A stretch of 64,000 nucleotides of DNA from Stenotrophomonas indicatrix (GTDB lineage: Bacteria > Pseudomonadota > Gammaproteobacteria > Xanthomonadales > Xanthomonadaceae). Shown piece by piece: positions 28,828-41,531 of the stretch; position 1 is the first letter of the stretch; the number at the start of each line of letters is the position of its first letter. The notes beneath the pieces are model-generated. The model saw only the letters and a program-made list of their open reading frames with translations. It was not told the DNA's origin and did no database searches. Where the stretch lies: positions 3,534,001 through 3,598,000 of the forward strand of contig NZ_PEJS01000001.1 of the NCBI RefSeq assembly GCF_002750975.1. The letters run 5' to 3'. Both the position numbers and the translations under genes were made by a program.

Positions 28828-29250
28828 TCAGTGCTTGAGGGTCTTGCGCAGGCGCTCAAGCGCCTGCAGCTGGACAACGGCCTCTGCCAGCTTCTGCTGG
28901 GCTTCAGCCACTTCCATCGCTTCGCCGCGATTGGCCAGGATGCGTTCGGCTTCTTCCTTGGCCTTGCGGACCGAGGCTTCGTCGATGTCCTGTGCGCGGA
29001 TCGCGGTGTCGGCCAGCACGGTCACCACCTGCGGCTGCACTTCCAGGATGCCGCCGGAAATGGCGAAATCCAGCTGCTCGCCGCTCGGCGTGGTCACTAC
29101 CACCTTGCCCGGCTTCAGGCGGGTGATCAGCGGTGCGTGCTTGGGCGCGATGCCCAGCTCGCCCAGCTCACCGGTGGCCACGACCAGGGTCGCTTCGCCA
29201 CGGAAGATTTCCTGCTCGGCGCTGACGATGTCGCAACGGATGGTGCTCAT
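28828..29250 (-). CDS. atpC: F1 ATP synthase subunit epsilon
   Basis: 140 residues. The N-terminal beta-sandwich ([34 protein letters not shown]) and the C-terminal two-helix hairpin ([20 protein letters not shown]) that can inhibit ATP hydrolysis are complete. The start at 29250 matches family N-termini. It is the last gene of atpIBEFHAGDC. Confidence 0.96.
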   Translation of the reverse strand: MSTIRCDIVSAEQEIFRGEATLVVATGELGELGIAPKHAPLITRLKPGKVVVTTPSGEQLDFAISGGILEVQPQVVTVLADTAIRAQDIDEASVRKAKEEAERILANRGEAMEVAEAQQKLAEAVVQLQALERLRKTLKH

Positions 29251-29362
29251 GTAACTCTCTTCGCTAGGGGGCGGGTCGAACCCACCGCAGGGATTCCGCA
29301 GCGGTGGGCGCAGGCCCACCCCGTGTCACGGTCGGGACGGGCGTGTGCCCGTCCCCGCCGCA

Positions 29363-31671
<2,309 letters not shown>

Positions 31672-31685
31672 CTTTTATTCCCGTG

Positions 31686-31756
31686 GCGCGGGGCCGGGGC
31701 CCCGCGTTGTTCAACCGTTTGATCGTCTGGTCCAGCGGAGCATCGCTCCGCTCTAC
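31686..31756. repeat. GC hairpin and SMAG palindrome in the atpA-atpG gap
   Basis: A hairpin CGCGGGGCC/GGCCCCGCG (31686-31705) is followed by a SMAG-type palindrome CAGCGGAG...CTCCGCTCTAC (31733-31756, GTAG on the minus strand). Both lie inside the atp operon message. Confidence 0.75.
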
Positions 31757-31766
31757 AGGACCTCGA

Positions 31767-33314
<1,548 letters not shown>

Positions 33315-33358
33315 CGTCAAGTCCTAGTGCCGGCAGCGGGGCCGGACGTTAAATGAAT

Positions 33359-33886
33359 TCAGTTAGCGAGCGCGGTCTGCAGACGGGCCAGCTTGCCCTT
33401 CAGCGAACCATCGATGACCACGTCGCCGGCGTCGATCACAGCGCCGCCGATCAGCGAGGCGTCGACCGCGGTGGCCACTTCGACCTCGCGGTTGAAGCGC
33501 TTGCGCAGCGCGGCCTTGATCGCGTCCAGCTCGGCAACCGACAGCTCGGCCGCGGAGGTCACCGTGGCCTTGACCACGTGCTCGGCCTCGGCGCGCAGGG
33601 CGTCGAACATGCCGGCGATCTCCGGCAGCAGCGGCAGACGATGCGACTCGGCAAGCACAGCCAGGAAGCGCGAGTAGGTCTCGCCGCGGGACTCCGGCGC
33701 CAGCAGGGCGATGGCGTCATCGCGACCCAGCTCCGGGTTGGCGAGCAGGGCCGCCACGCGCGGGTCGGCGGCGACGTGGGCGGAGAACGCCAAAGCGTCC
33801 GACCACGGCGCGAACGCGCCTTCGTCACGCGCGGTCGCGAAGGCGGCGCGGGCGTACGGGCGGGCAAGCGTGAGGGCCTGGCTCAT
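33359..33886 (-). CDS. atpH: ATP synthase subunit delta
   Basis: 175 residues, the peripheral-stalk cap on F1. The N-terminal helical domain starts [19 protein letters not shown], and the C-terminal [20 protein letters not shown] motif is diagnostic. Only two bases separate it from the atpF stop. Confidence 0.97.
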   Translation of the reverse strand: MSQALTLARPYARAAFATARDEGAFAPWSDALAFSAHVAADPRVAALLANPELGRDDAIALLAPESRGETYSRFLAVLAESHRLPLLPEIAGMFDALRAEAEHVVKATVTSAAELSVAELDAIKAALRKRFNREVEVATAVDASLIGGAVIDAGDVVIDGSLKGKLARLQTALAN

Positions 33887-33888
33887 CC

Positions 33889-34359
33889 TTAAATCTCCGA
33901 GGCCAGCTCGTCGAGCAGCGCCTTGTGGGCGTTGGCGTCGATTTCGCGCTTGAGCAGCTTTTCGGCACCGGTCACGGCCAGCGCGGACACCTGCTTGCGC
34001 AGATCTTCACGGGCACGGTTGGCGGCGGCGTCGATTTCGGCCTGGGCCAGGTCCTTCTGACGGGTGGCTTCGGCAACAGCTTCGTTGCGGGCCGCGTCGA
34101 CGATCTGGTTGGCACGCGCGTGGGCCTGGTCGATGATCTCGTTGGCCTTGGTGCGGGCTTCCTTCAGCGCTTCATTGACCTTGTCCTGCGCCTGGGCCAG
34201 ATCTTTCTGGCTGCGGTCGGCAGCAGCGAGGCCTTCAGCGATCTTCTGCTGGCGCTCTTCGATCGCGTTCATCAGCGGCGGCCAGATCTTGGTCGCGATG
34301 AGCCAGATCAGGGCGGCAAAGGCCAGGGCCTGGGCGATGAGGGTAAAACCGATATCCAT
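33889..34359 (-). CDS. atpF: ATP synthase subunit b
   Basis: 156 residues. One N-terminal helix (about 5-27, [20 protein letters not shown]) is followed by a long charged coiled coil forming the peripheral stalk. Length equals E. coli AtpF. It is preceded by a hairpin-rich atpE-atpF spacer. Confidence 0.97.
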   Translation of the reverse strand: MDIGFTLIAQALAFAALIWLIATKIWPPLMNAIEERQQKIAEGLAAADRSQKDLAQAQDKVNEALKEARTKANEIIDQAHARANQIVDAARNEAVAEATRQKDLAQAEIDAAANRAREDLRKQVSALAVTGAEKLLKREIDANAHKALLDELASEI

Positions 34360-34392
34360 GGGGTTCGCTCAGTCGGTTGTGACGGGATGGAT

Positions 34393-34456
34393 GCGCCGCC
34401 ACACGGGCGGCGCCTCCGAACCTTCATCCGCGACCAGGCGCCTGCGGCGCCCGGTC
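34393..34456 (-). promoter_or_regulatory. Two stable hairpins in the atpE-atpF spacer
   Basis: Stems GCGCCGCC/GGCGGCGC (34393-34413) and GACCAGGCGCC/GGCGCCCGGTC (34432-34456) lie in the transcribed gap behind atpE. Because subunit c is needed in many copies, such structures could protect the atpE message from 3' decay; that function is inference. Confidence 0.6.
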
Positions 34457-34473
34457 GTTTCACTTTCGCTGGA

Positions 34474-35629
<1,156 letters not shown>

Positions 35630-35660
35630 GTGTCCGGAACCTTAAGTTAAATGAATTCGA

Positions 35661-36026
35661 TTAGCGCCTGGCCATGGCCAGGACCTGGAACATCAGCCCG
35701 ACGGCGATACCGGCCAACAGCGCCAGTGCAGGCAGCTTGAAGACCAGGAACCCCACCATCAGGACACCAAAAACGAGCGCCCACTTGGCCACGATCGCAA
35801 CGATCAGGCGTGCCATGGCCGAACCGGCCCCCAGCGCACCACCACCCAGCGCCATCCGTGCCGCCACCCAACCACCGGCCGAAACCGCCACACCGGATGC
35901 CAGGGCACCAAGGGCATACTTCGGCCCCACCAGCAGGAAGGCCAGAGCCAGGACAGCCACCGCGGCCAGCGGGTAGACCGCGGCGCGCAGCATCAGTCGC
36001 CGACCCGTTTCTACGGAGTTCAGCAC
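35661..36026 (-). CDS. atpI: ATP synthase subunit I (AtpI-like)
   Basis: 121 residues with four hydrophobic helices (for example VYPLAAVAVLALAFLLVG) and an Arg-Leu-rich third segment. Its place directly ahead of atpB supports AtpI, a non-essential factor that helps c-ring assembly and Mg2+ supply. Sequence conservation in this family is low, so the call rests partly on position. Confidence 0.85.
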   Translation of the reverse strand: MLNSVETGRRLMLRAAVYPLAAVAVLALAFLLVGPKYALGALASGVAVSAGGWVAARMALGGGALGAGSAMARLIVAIVAKWALVFGVLMVGFLVFKLPALALLAGIAVGLMFQVLAMARR

Positions 36027-36096
36027 AGGACGTCCCGCGTGGTTACAAGTGGATGGCTGAGGCGACTACAGCAGGGGGGCCTCATCGAGCCGCCAA

Positions 36097-36126
36097 ATTA
36101 TAGCAATGGGACAATTTGCGAGACAA
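36097..36126 (-). promoter_or_regulatory. Sigma-70-type promoter of the atp operon
   Basis: On the minus strand a perfect -10 TATAAT (36097-36102) lies 18 bases from -35 TTGTCT (36121-36126). Transcription would start near 36090, giving a leader of about 60 bases before atpI. Confidence 0.7.
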
Positions 36127-36133
36127 CCGCTGC

Positions 36134-36369
36134 CTGTTCATATCGGAACAGCGCAAGTTGCGGTAAGGGCTGCGGTTTTGCAGCCCACCACGGGGACAAT
36201 GCCATCTGCGCGATGTTGCGGTGCAACGCATTGAACTTTGGTCGCAGGCGGCGGAACTTTCCGCCGACGGCCGTGGTCCCATCTTCCGACCTGCCTGCAG
36301 CTACCTCGTCGACGCTTCGCCTGCAGGTCCCCATGATGGCCCCGAAGCGCCGCTCCGGGGCCATCTTTT
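36134..36369 (+). ncRNA. Candidate structured small RNA or long 5' leader
   Basis: A series of hairpins on the plus strand: CTGTTC/GAACAG (36134-36151), GGGCTGC/GCAGCCC (36167-36186), CGGCGG/CCGCCG (36249-36266) and an intrinsic terminator GATGGCCCC/GGGGCCATC followed by TTTTC (36335-36369). No gene lies upstream on this strand for the terminator to serve. Only a weak promoter is visible (TTGCGA at 36116 and TCATAT at 36138, 16 apart). It does not match 6S, RNase P, SRP or tmRNA signatures that I know. Alternatively it is an attenuated leader of the following outer-membrane gene. Confidence 0.4.
36335..36369 (+). terminator. Intrinsic terminator with no annotated upstream gene
   Basis: A 9-bp stem GATGGCCCC/GGGGCCATC (arms 36335-36343 and 36357-36365) is followed by TTTTC. 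It lies 120 bases before the start of the outer-membrane barrel gene. Confidence 0.75.
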
Positions 36370-36489
36370 CGCAGGGCGCTGACAGCGCTGAACCGTCCAC
36401 ATCGCGTGGACCATACCTTCACGAATGGTGGACAGCGACGTCCGGCAAAGTGGCCTTCATTCCGATGAACCACTGCAAGGACTCTTTCG

Positions 36490-37308
36490 ATGCGCTCCGT
36501 CCCCACCCTGCTCGCCCTCTCGCTTCTCGCCGCCGGCGCGTCGTTCGCCTCCTCCGCCCATGCCGCCGAAGGCGATGACCGCTTCGCCCTGCGCCTGGGT
36601 GCGATGAACATCGACTCGGACAACACCCTGCGCGGCAACACCAATGTCGCCGGCCAGGACATCGGCTTCTCCGAGGACTTCAAGCTGGGTGGCAAGGAAT
36701 GGGAGCCGCGCATCGACGGCATGTTCCGCATCAGCAACCGCCAGCGCCTGCTGTTCAACTACTTCAAGTACGACAAGGACCGCCGCGAGACGCTTGGCCA
36801 GGACATTTCCTTCGGCAACGTCAACGTACCGGCCGACAGCTTCGTCAAGGCGGAGCTGAAGTACCAGGTGGCCAGCCTGGTGTATGACTACTCGGTGGTG
36901 GACACCGAGAAGTTCGACCTCGGCCTGCAGCTGGGTGCCGAATACGCCAAGGTCAGCACCAAGGGCTACGCCGACCTGGGCACGGTGTATGAAGGCCAGT
37001 TCCTGGACGAGAAGACCGACGGTGTGGCGCCGGTGGTCGGTGCACGCCTGAGCTTCACCCCGTCCGAAAAGTGGATGATCACCCTGCAGGGCCAGTACCT
37101 CAACACGCGCTGGGGCAGCTTCGACGACTACAAGGGTGACCTCAGCCGCGCCAACGCGATCGTCGATTACCGCTTCACCCAGAACTTCGGCGTGTTCGCC
37201 GGCTACGACTGGTTCAAGCTGGATGCGGACAAGAAGGGCAGCGACGGCACCATCGGCCTGAAGCAGGAATTCAAGGGCCCGGTGGCGGGTATCAGCGTCA
37301 CCTTCTAA
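36490..37308 (+). CDS. Outer-membrane beta-barrel protein
   Basis: 272 residues. A signal peptide (1-25, cleavage after SSAHA) is followed by alternating amphipathic strands and a C-terminal phenylalanine (GISVTF), the BAM-recognition signature. I do not see a named subfamily; it is not OmpW (a separate OmpW gene is at 42288). Repeated aromatic-girdle strands such as RLLFNYFKYDK and IVDYRFTQNFGVFAGYDWFK are visible. AAGGA precedes the ATG. It is followed by a strong terminator. Confidence 0.85.
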   Translation: MRSVPTLLALSLLAAGASFASSAHAAEGDDRFALRLGAMNIDSDNTLRGNTNVAGQDIGFSEDFKLGGKEWEPRIDGMFRISNRQRLLFNYFKYDKDRRETLGQDISFGNVNVPADSFVKAELKYQVASLVYDYSVVDTEKFDLGLQLGAEYAKVSTKGYADLGTVYEGQFLDEKTDGVAPVVGARLSFTPSEKWMITLQGQYLNTRWGSFDDYKGDLSRANAIVDYRFTQNFGVFAGYDWFKLDADKKGSDGTIGLKQEFKGPVAGISVTF

Positions 37309-37343
37309 ACCCTGCTCCCCTTCCACAGCATTCTCTCTCCTGG

Positions 37344-37380
37344 CGCGGCCTCCGGAACATCGGGGGCCGCGTTTTTTCTT
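37344..37380 (+). terminator. Intrinsic terminator
   Basis: The stem GCGGCC/GGCCGC, extended by CCG/CGG pairing, runs into GTTTTTTC. It ends the outer-membrane barrel transcript. Confidence 0.85.
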
Positions 37381-37415
37381 TGCATCGTCGAGTAGAAGCG
37401 GGTTGGTCGAGCGCT

Positions 37416-37507
37416 GGAGGGAGAGGGGGCGGGGTGCGAATGTCCCCCGGCGCCGGCCTGCGGCCGTCACCTCCTCCTTTACTTCGCACCCCGCCCCCTC
37501 TCCCTCC
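37416..37507. repeat. Long hairpin element, family B copy 1
   Basis: Perfect 25-bp arms (37416-37440 with 37483-37507) enclose a 42-nt loop. Read on the minus strand, the loop starts GTAAAGGAGGAGG and ends CGGGGGACA, with an inner hairpin C-GGCC-GCA-GGCC-G. The loop matches copy 2 at 37 of 42 positions, while the arms are unrelated. Confidence 0.85.
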
Positions 37508-37566
37508 GCGTGTCAGGCATCCAGGCAGCCGCTGCGGTGGTTGTGGCTCCGCTTTCCGCAAGCCGA

Positions 37567-37672
37567 GCCGCTGCGCGGGCGGCAGGCGTTTCGACAAAGT
37601 AAAGGAGGAGGCGACCGCCGAAGGCGGGCGACGGGGGACATTTGTCGAAATGCCTGCCGCCCGCGCAGCGGC
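37567..37672. repeat. Long hairpin element, family B copy 2
   Basis: 32-bp arms (37567-37598 with 37641-37672, one G-T pair) enclose a 42-nt loop starting GTAAAGGAGGAGG and ending CGGGGGACA, with an inner hairpin C-CGCC-GAA-GGCG-G. It points opposite to copy 1. Both sit between convergent genes. Confidence 0.85.
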
Positions 37673-37720
37673 CCGAACGCTCGCAGTGAGCATGATCGAA
37701 GACTCGCGCAGACGACCAAC

Positions 37721-37746
37721 AAAAAACCCGGCTTGCGCCGGGTTTT
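37721..37746 (-). terminator. Intrinsic terminator of the aceF-lpdA operon
   Basis: The stem AAAACCCGGC/GCCGGGTTTT has loop TTGC and a T-run on the minus strand, behind the lpdA stop. Confidence 0.88.
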
Positions 37747-37752
37747 CCGTTT

Positions 37753-37775
37753 CGCCGGGCATGGCCCGGCGCTAC
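37753..37775 (-). repeat. SMAG palindrome overlapping the lpdA stop codon
   Basis: A minus-strand copy beginning GTAGCGCCGGGCCATGCC. The TAG of its GTAG head (37774-37772) is the in-frame stop codon of lpdA. Confidence 0.85.
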
Positions 37776-39580
37776 TTCTTTTTAGGAAGATACAGATCGG
37801 TGATCGTGCCGTCGTAGATTTCCGAGGCCATCGCCACCGACTCGCTCAGCGTCGGATGCGCATGGATGGTGTGGCCGATATCCTCGGCCTCGGCACCCAT
37901 CTCGATCGCCAGGCCGATCTCGGCCAGCAGGTCACCGGCGTGCACGCCGACGATCGCGCCGCCGATGATGCGGTGGCTGTCCTCGTCGAAGATCAGCTTG
38001 GTGAAGCCCTCGGTGCGACCGATGCCGATCGCGCGGCCGCTGGCGGCCCACGGGAACTTGGCCACGCCAACCTTCAGGCCCTTGGCCTTGGCTTCGGTCT
38101 CGGTGACGCCAACCCAGGCGATTTCCGGGTTGGTGTAGGCCACCGACGGAATCACCCGCGCGACCCACTCCTTCTTGTGCCCGGCAGCCACTTCGGCCGC
38201 CAGCTTGCCCTCGTGCGTGGCCTTGTGGGCCAGCATCGGGTTGCCGACGATGTCGCCGATGGCAAAAATGTGCGGCACGTTGGTGCGCATCTGCCGGTCG
38301 ACCGGAATGAAGCCACGATCGGTCACCTGCACGCCGGCCTTTTCAGCATCGATCTTCTTGCCGTTCGGCGAGCGACCCACGGCCACCAGCACGCGGTCGA
38401 AGGTGCCCTGCGCCAACGCAGGCGCCTGGCCTTCCTCGGCGGCTTCGAAGGTCACGGTGATGCCCTTGGCATCGGCGGTGACGCCCGAGGCCTTGGTCTT
38501 CAGGTGCACTTCGATGCCCTGCTTCTTCAGGCGATCGGCCAACGGCTTGACCAGGTCCTTGTCGGCGCCCGGCATCAGCTGGTCCATGAACTCGACCACG
38601 GTGACCTTGCTGCCCAGCGCGCCATACACGGTGGCCATTTCCAGGCCGATGATGCCACCACCGACGACCAGCAGCGAACCCGGCACTTCGGCCAGTTCCA
38701 GTGCGTCGGTGGAGTCCATCACGCGCTTGTCGTCCCACGGGAAGTTCGGCAGCTTCACCGCCTGCGAACCGGCGGCGATGATGCACTTCTGGAAGCGCAG
38801 CAACTGGGTGCTGCCGTCTTCAGCGGTGATCAGCAGCTCGTTGGCCGACACGAACTTACCAACGCCCTGCACATTGCGGACCTTGCGCTGCTTGGCCATG
38901 CCGGCCAGGCCCTTGGTCAGCTGGTTGACGACCTTTTCCTTGTACTGGCGCAGCTTGTCCAAGGTGATGGTCGGCTTGCCGAACTCGACGCCGAAATCAC
39001 CGGCATGGGCGACTTCGTCGATCACCGCAGCGGCGTGCAGCAGTGCCTTGGACGGGATGCAGCCCACGTTGAGGCAGACGCCGCCGAGGCTGGCGTAGCG
39101 TTCGACCAGCACCGTATCCAGGCCGACGTCGGCGGCGCGGAAGGCGGCGGTGTAGCCGCCCGGGCCCGAGCCCAGCACGACCATTTCGCACTCGATGTCG
39201 GCGGCCTTGCCACTGGCCAGTGCCGGCTTCGGTGCTTCGGGCTCGGCGGGGGCGCGGTGCGACGGCGTCACCGGCGGCTTGCTGGCCGGGGCGGCGGCCG
39301 CCGGGGCCGGCGCAGCGGCCTTGGCCGGCGCTTCAGCGGCGCCTTCGGTCTCCAGCAGCACGACGACCGCGCCTTCGGACAGCGTGTCGCCCAGCTTGAC
39401 CTTGATTTCCTTGACCACGCCGGCTGCCGAGGACGGCACTTCCAGGGTCGCCTTGTCCGACTCCAGGGTCACCAGACCCTGGTCTTTCTTCACCGTATCG
39501 CCAACGGCGACCAGCACTTCGATCACCGGCACATCGCTGTAATCGCCGATGTCGGGAACCTTGATTTCAATCGTGGCCAT
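37772..39580 (-). CDS. lpdA: Dihydrolipoyl dehydrogenase with N-terminal lipoyl domain (PDH E3)
   Basis: 602 residues. Residues 1-80 form a lipoyl domain with the lipoylated lysine in LESDKATLEV. An Ala/Pro linker (about 82-125) leads to the FAD-dependent disulfide oxidoreductase: FAD site GSGPGGYTAAFRAAD, redox cysteines in GGVCLNVGCIPSKA, NAD site VVGGGIIGLE and the catalytic His-Glu in IHAHPTLSE. Such E3 proteins with a lipoyl domain occur in some beta/gamma-proteobacteria and Neisseria. It reoxidises E2 dihydrolipoamide in the pyruvate dehydrogenase complex. It ends PKKK, with its stop codon supplied by a SMAG repeat. Confidence 0.95.
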   Translation of the reverse strand: MATIEIKVPDIGDYSDVPVIEVLVAVGDTVKKDQGLVTLESDKATLEVPSSAAGVVKEIKVKLGDTLSEGAVVVLLETEGAAEAPAKAAAPAPAAAAPASKPPVTPSHRAPAEPEAPKPALASGKAADIECEMVVLGSGPGGYTAAFRAADVGLDTVLVERYASLGGVCLNVGCIPSKALLHAAAVIDEVAHAGDFGVEFGKPTITLDKLRQYKEKVVNQLTKGLAGMAKQRKVRNVQGVGKFVSANELLITAEDGSTQLLRFQKCIIAAGSQAVKLPNFPWDDKRVMDSTDALELAEVPGSLLVVGGGIIGLEMATVYGALGSKVTVVEFMDQLMPGADKDLVKPLADRLKKQGIEVHLKTKASGVTADAKGITVTFEAAEEGQAPALAQGTFDRVLVAVGRSPNGKKIDAEKAGVQVTDRGFIPVDRQMRTNVPHIFAIGDIVGNPMLAHKATHEGKLAAEVAAGHKKEWVARVIPSVAYTNPEIAWVGVTETEAKAKGLKVGVAKFPWAASGRAIGIGRTEGFTKLIFDEDSHRIIGGAIVGVHAGDLLAEIGLAIEMGAEAEDIGHTIHAHPTLSESVAMASEIYDGTITDLYLPKKK

Positions 39581-39687
39581 GGTGGGTTTTCCTCGTGCCC
39601 GACCGGCGTGGCCGGCGGGCTGTCACTGCGTTTCGACAGGCGGCCGCGCCAGGGGCAGCGGCCGCACGGTGGGGGCGAAGCGGTGCC

Positions 39688-41418
39688 TTACAGCAGCACG
39701 CGGCGCATGTCGGCCAGCACCTGCGAGAGGTACGTGGTGAAGCGTGCGGCCAGGGCGCCATCGATGACGCGGTGGTCGTAGCTCAGCGACAGCGGCAGCA
39801 TCAGCTTCGGTGCGAACTCCTTGCCATTCCAGACCGGCTGGATGGACGACTTGGAGACGCCGAGGATGGCCACTTCCGGCGCATTGACGATCGGAGTGAA
39901 CGCGGTGCCGCCGATGCCGCCCAGCGAGCTGATCGAGAAGCAACCGCCGCTCATGTCGGCCGGGCCCAGCTTGCCGTCACGCGCCTTCTTGGCCAGCTCG
40001 CCGGTTTCCTGCGCGATCTGCACCACGCCCTTCTTGTCGACATCGCGGATGACCGGAACGACCAGGCCGTTCGGGGTATCGGCAGCGAAACCGATGTTGA
40101 AGTACTTCTTCAGGGTCAGGTTCTCGCCGCTGGCATCGAGCGAGGCGTTGAACTCCGGGAACTTCTTCAGCGCCGCGGCGCTGGCCTTGATCAGGAAGGC
40201 GAGCATGGTCAGCTTGATGCCGGCCTTCTCGTTCTCCTTGTTCAGCGCCACGCGCAGGCCTTCCAGGTCGGTGATGTCGGCCTGCTCGAACTGGGTGACG
40301 TGCGGGATCATCGCCCAGTTGCGGGCCAGGTTCGCACCGGAGATCTTCTTGATGCGCGACAGCGGCTGCACTTCAACGTCGCCGAACTTGCTGAAATCAA
40401 CCTTCGGCCACGGCAGCAGGTTGAGGCCACCGCCGGCAGCCACGGTGCCACCGGCAGCTGCCGGAGCGCCGCCGCTGAGCGCGGCCTTGACGAACTTCTG
40501 CACGTCGGCCTTGGTGATGCGGCCGCCCTTCTCGCTGCCACTGACCTGCAGCAGGTCGACACCGAGCTCACGGGCAAACACGCGCACCACCGGCGATGCG
40601 TAGGGCACCTTGGCCGGCAGCACGCCATCGGCATTGAACTGCACCGGCGGGCTGGTCGGCGCGCCGGCCGAGGGGGCGCTGGCGATCTCGCGGGCGGCCA
40701 GCTTGTCCGGCTGGGCCGGCACGGCGACCGGCTCGACCTTGGTGGCGGTCTCGGCGGCGGCCGGGGCAGCAGCGGCGGCAGCCTTGCCCGGGGCCGGGGC
40801 GGCAGCGCCTTCGGCTTCGATGATGGCGACCACGTTGCCCTGCGACAGGTTGTCGCCGACCTTGACCTTGATCTCCTTGACCACGCCGGCGACCGACGAC
40901 GGCACTTCCATGGTGGCCTTGTCGCTTTCCAGCGTGACCAGGCCCTGGTCCTTCTTCACCGTATCGCCCACGGCGACCAGCACTTCGATGACCGGAATGC
41001 CGCTGTAATCGCCGATATCCGGCACCAGGGCTTCCACCGCGCCGCCGCTGGCAGCGGGGGCGGCAGCAGCGGCCGGAGCGGGAGCGGCCTGGGTGGCAGC
41101 GGCCGGAGCAGCGGCCTTGGCCGGTGCGGGCGCAGCGGCGGGTGCAGCAGCAGCGGCCGGCTGGGCAGCCTCGCCGTCGGCCACTTCGATCAGTGCCACG
41201 ACCTTGCCTTCGGACAGGCTGTCGCCCAGCTTGACCTTGATTTCCTTGACCACGCCGGCCACCGAGGACGGCACCTCCATGGTCGCTTTATCGCTTTCCA
41301 GCGTGACCAGGCCCTGGTCCTTCTTCACCGTATCGCCGACGGCAACAAGCACCTCGATTACCGGGATATCGCTGTAGTCACCGATATCGGGGACACGTGC
41401 TTCCTTGATTTCGGCCAT
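39688..41418 (-). CDS. aceF: Dihydrolipoamide acetyltransferase (PDH E2), two lipoyl domains
   Basis: 576 residues. Lipoyl domains at about 1-80 and 125-205, each with LESDKATMEVPSS, are joined by Ala/Pro-rich swinging linkers. A peripheral-subunit-binding domain (about 275-315, ASPVVRVFARELGVDLLQV) and the catalytic core with SYDHRVIDGA (His and Asp at the active site) follow. It starts MAEIKEARVPDIGDYSD at 41418. lpdA follows 107 bases on. aceE (E1) is not next to them. Confidence 0.95.
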   Translation of the reverse strand: MAEIKEARVPDIGDYSDIPVIEVLVAVGDTVKKDQGLVTLESDKATMEVPSSVAGVVKEIKVKLGDSLSEGKVVALIEVADGEAAQPAAAAAPAAAPAPAKAAAPAAATQAAPAPAAAAAPAASGGAVEALVPDIGDYSGIPVIEVLVAVGDTVKKDQGLVTLESDKATMEVPSSVAGVVKEIKVKVGDNLSQGNVVAIIEAEGAAAPAPGKAAAAAAPAAAETATKVEPVAVPAQPDKLAAREIASAPSAGAPTSPPVQFNADGVLPAKVPYASPVVRVFARELGVDLLQVSGSEKGGRITKADVQKFVKAALSGGAPAAAGGTVAAGGGLNLLPWPKVDFSKFGDVEVQPLSRIKKISGANLARNWAMIPHVTQFEQADITDLEGLRVALNKENEKAGIKLTMLAFLIKASAAALKKFPEFNASLDASGENLTLKKYFNIGFAADTPNGLVVPVIRDVDKKGVVQIAQETGELAKKARDGKLGPADMSGGCFSISSLGGIGGTAFTPIVNAPEVAILGVSKSSIQPVWNGKEFAPKLMLPLSLSYDHRVIDGALAARFTTYLSQVLADMRRVLL

Positions 41419-41531
41419 GGGGAGAACTCCGGCAATCTGGTGTAGGGAAACGTCTATTGTGCGGCCAGCGGGAGCCAGCGCCAACCGTTACAGGTGTTTT
41501 CAGTACGCACGCAGCCGGGACACGCTGTTGC

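Noticed and set aside
36134..36369. 6S RNA, RNase P or SRP RNA as identity of the candidate RNA
   Set aside because: The region consists of separate short hairpins and lacks the long bulged rod of 6S, the GAGGAAAGTC-type core of RNase P and the GGTCAGG...GGAAGCAGCC signature of SRP RNA.
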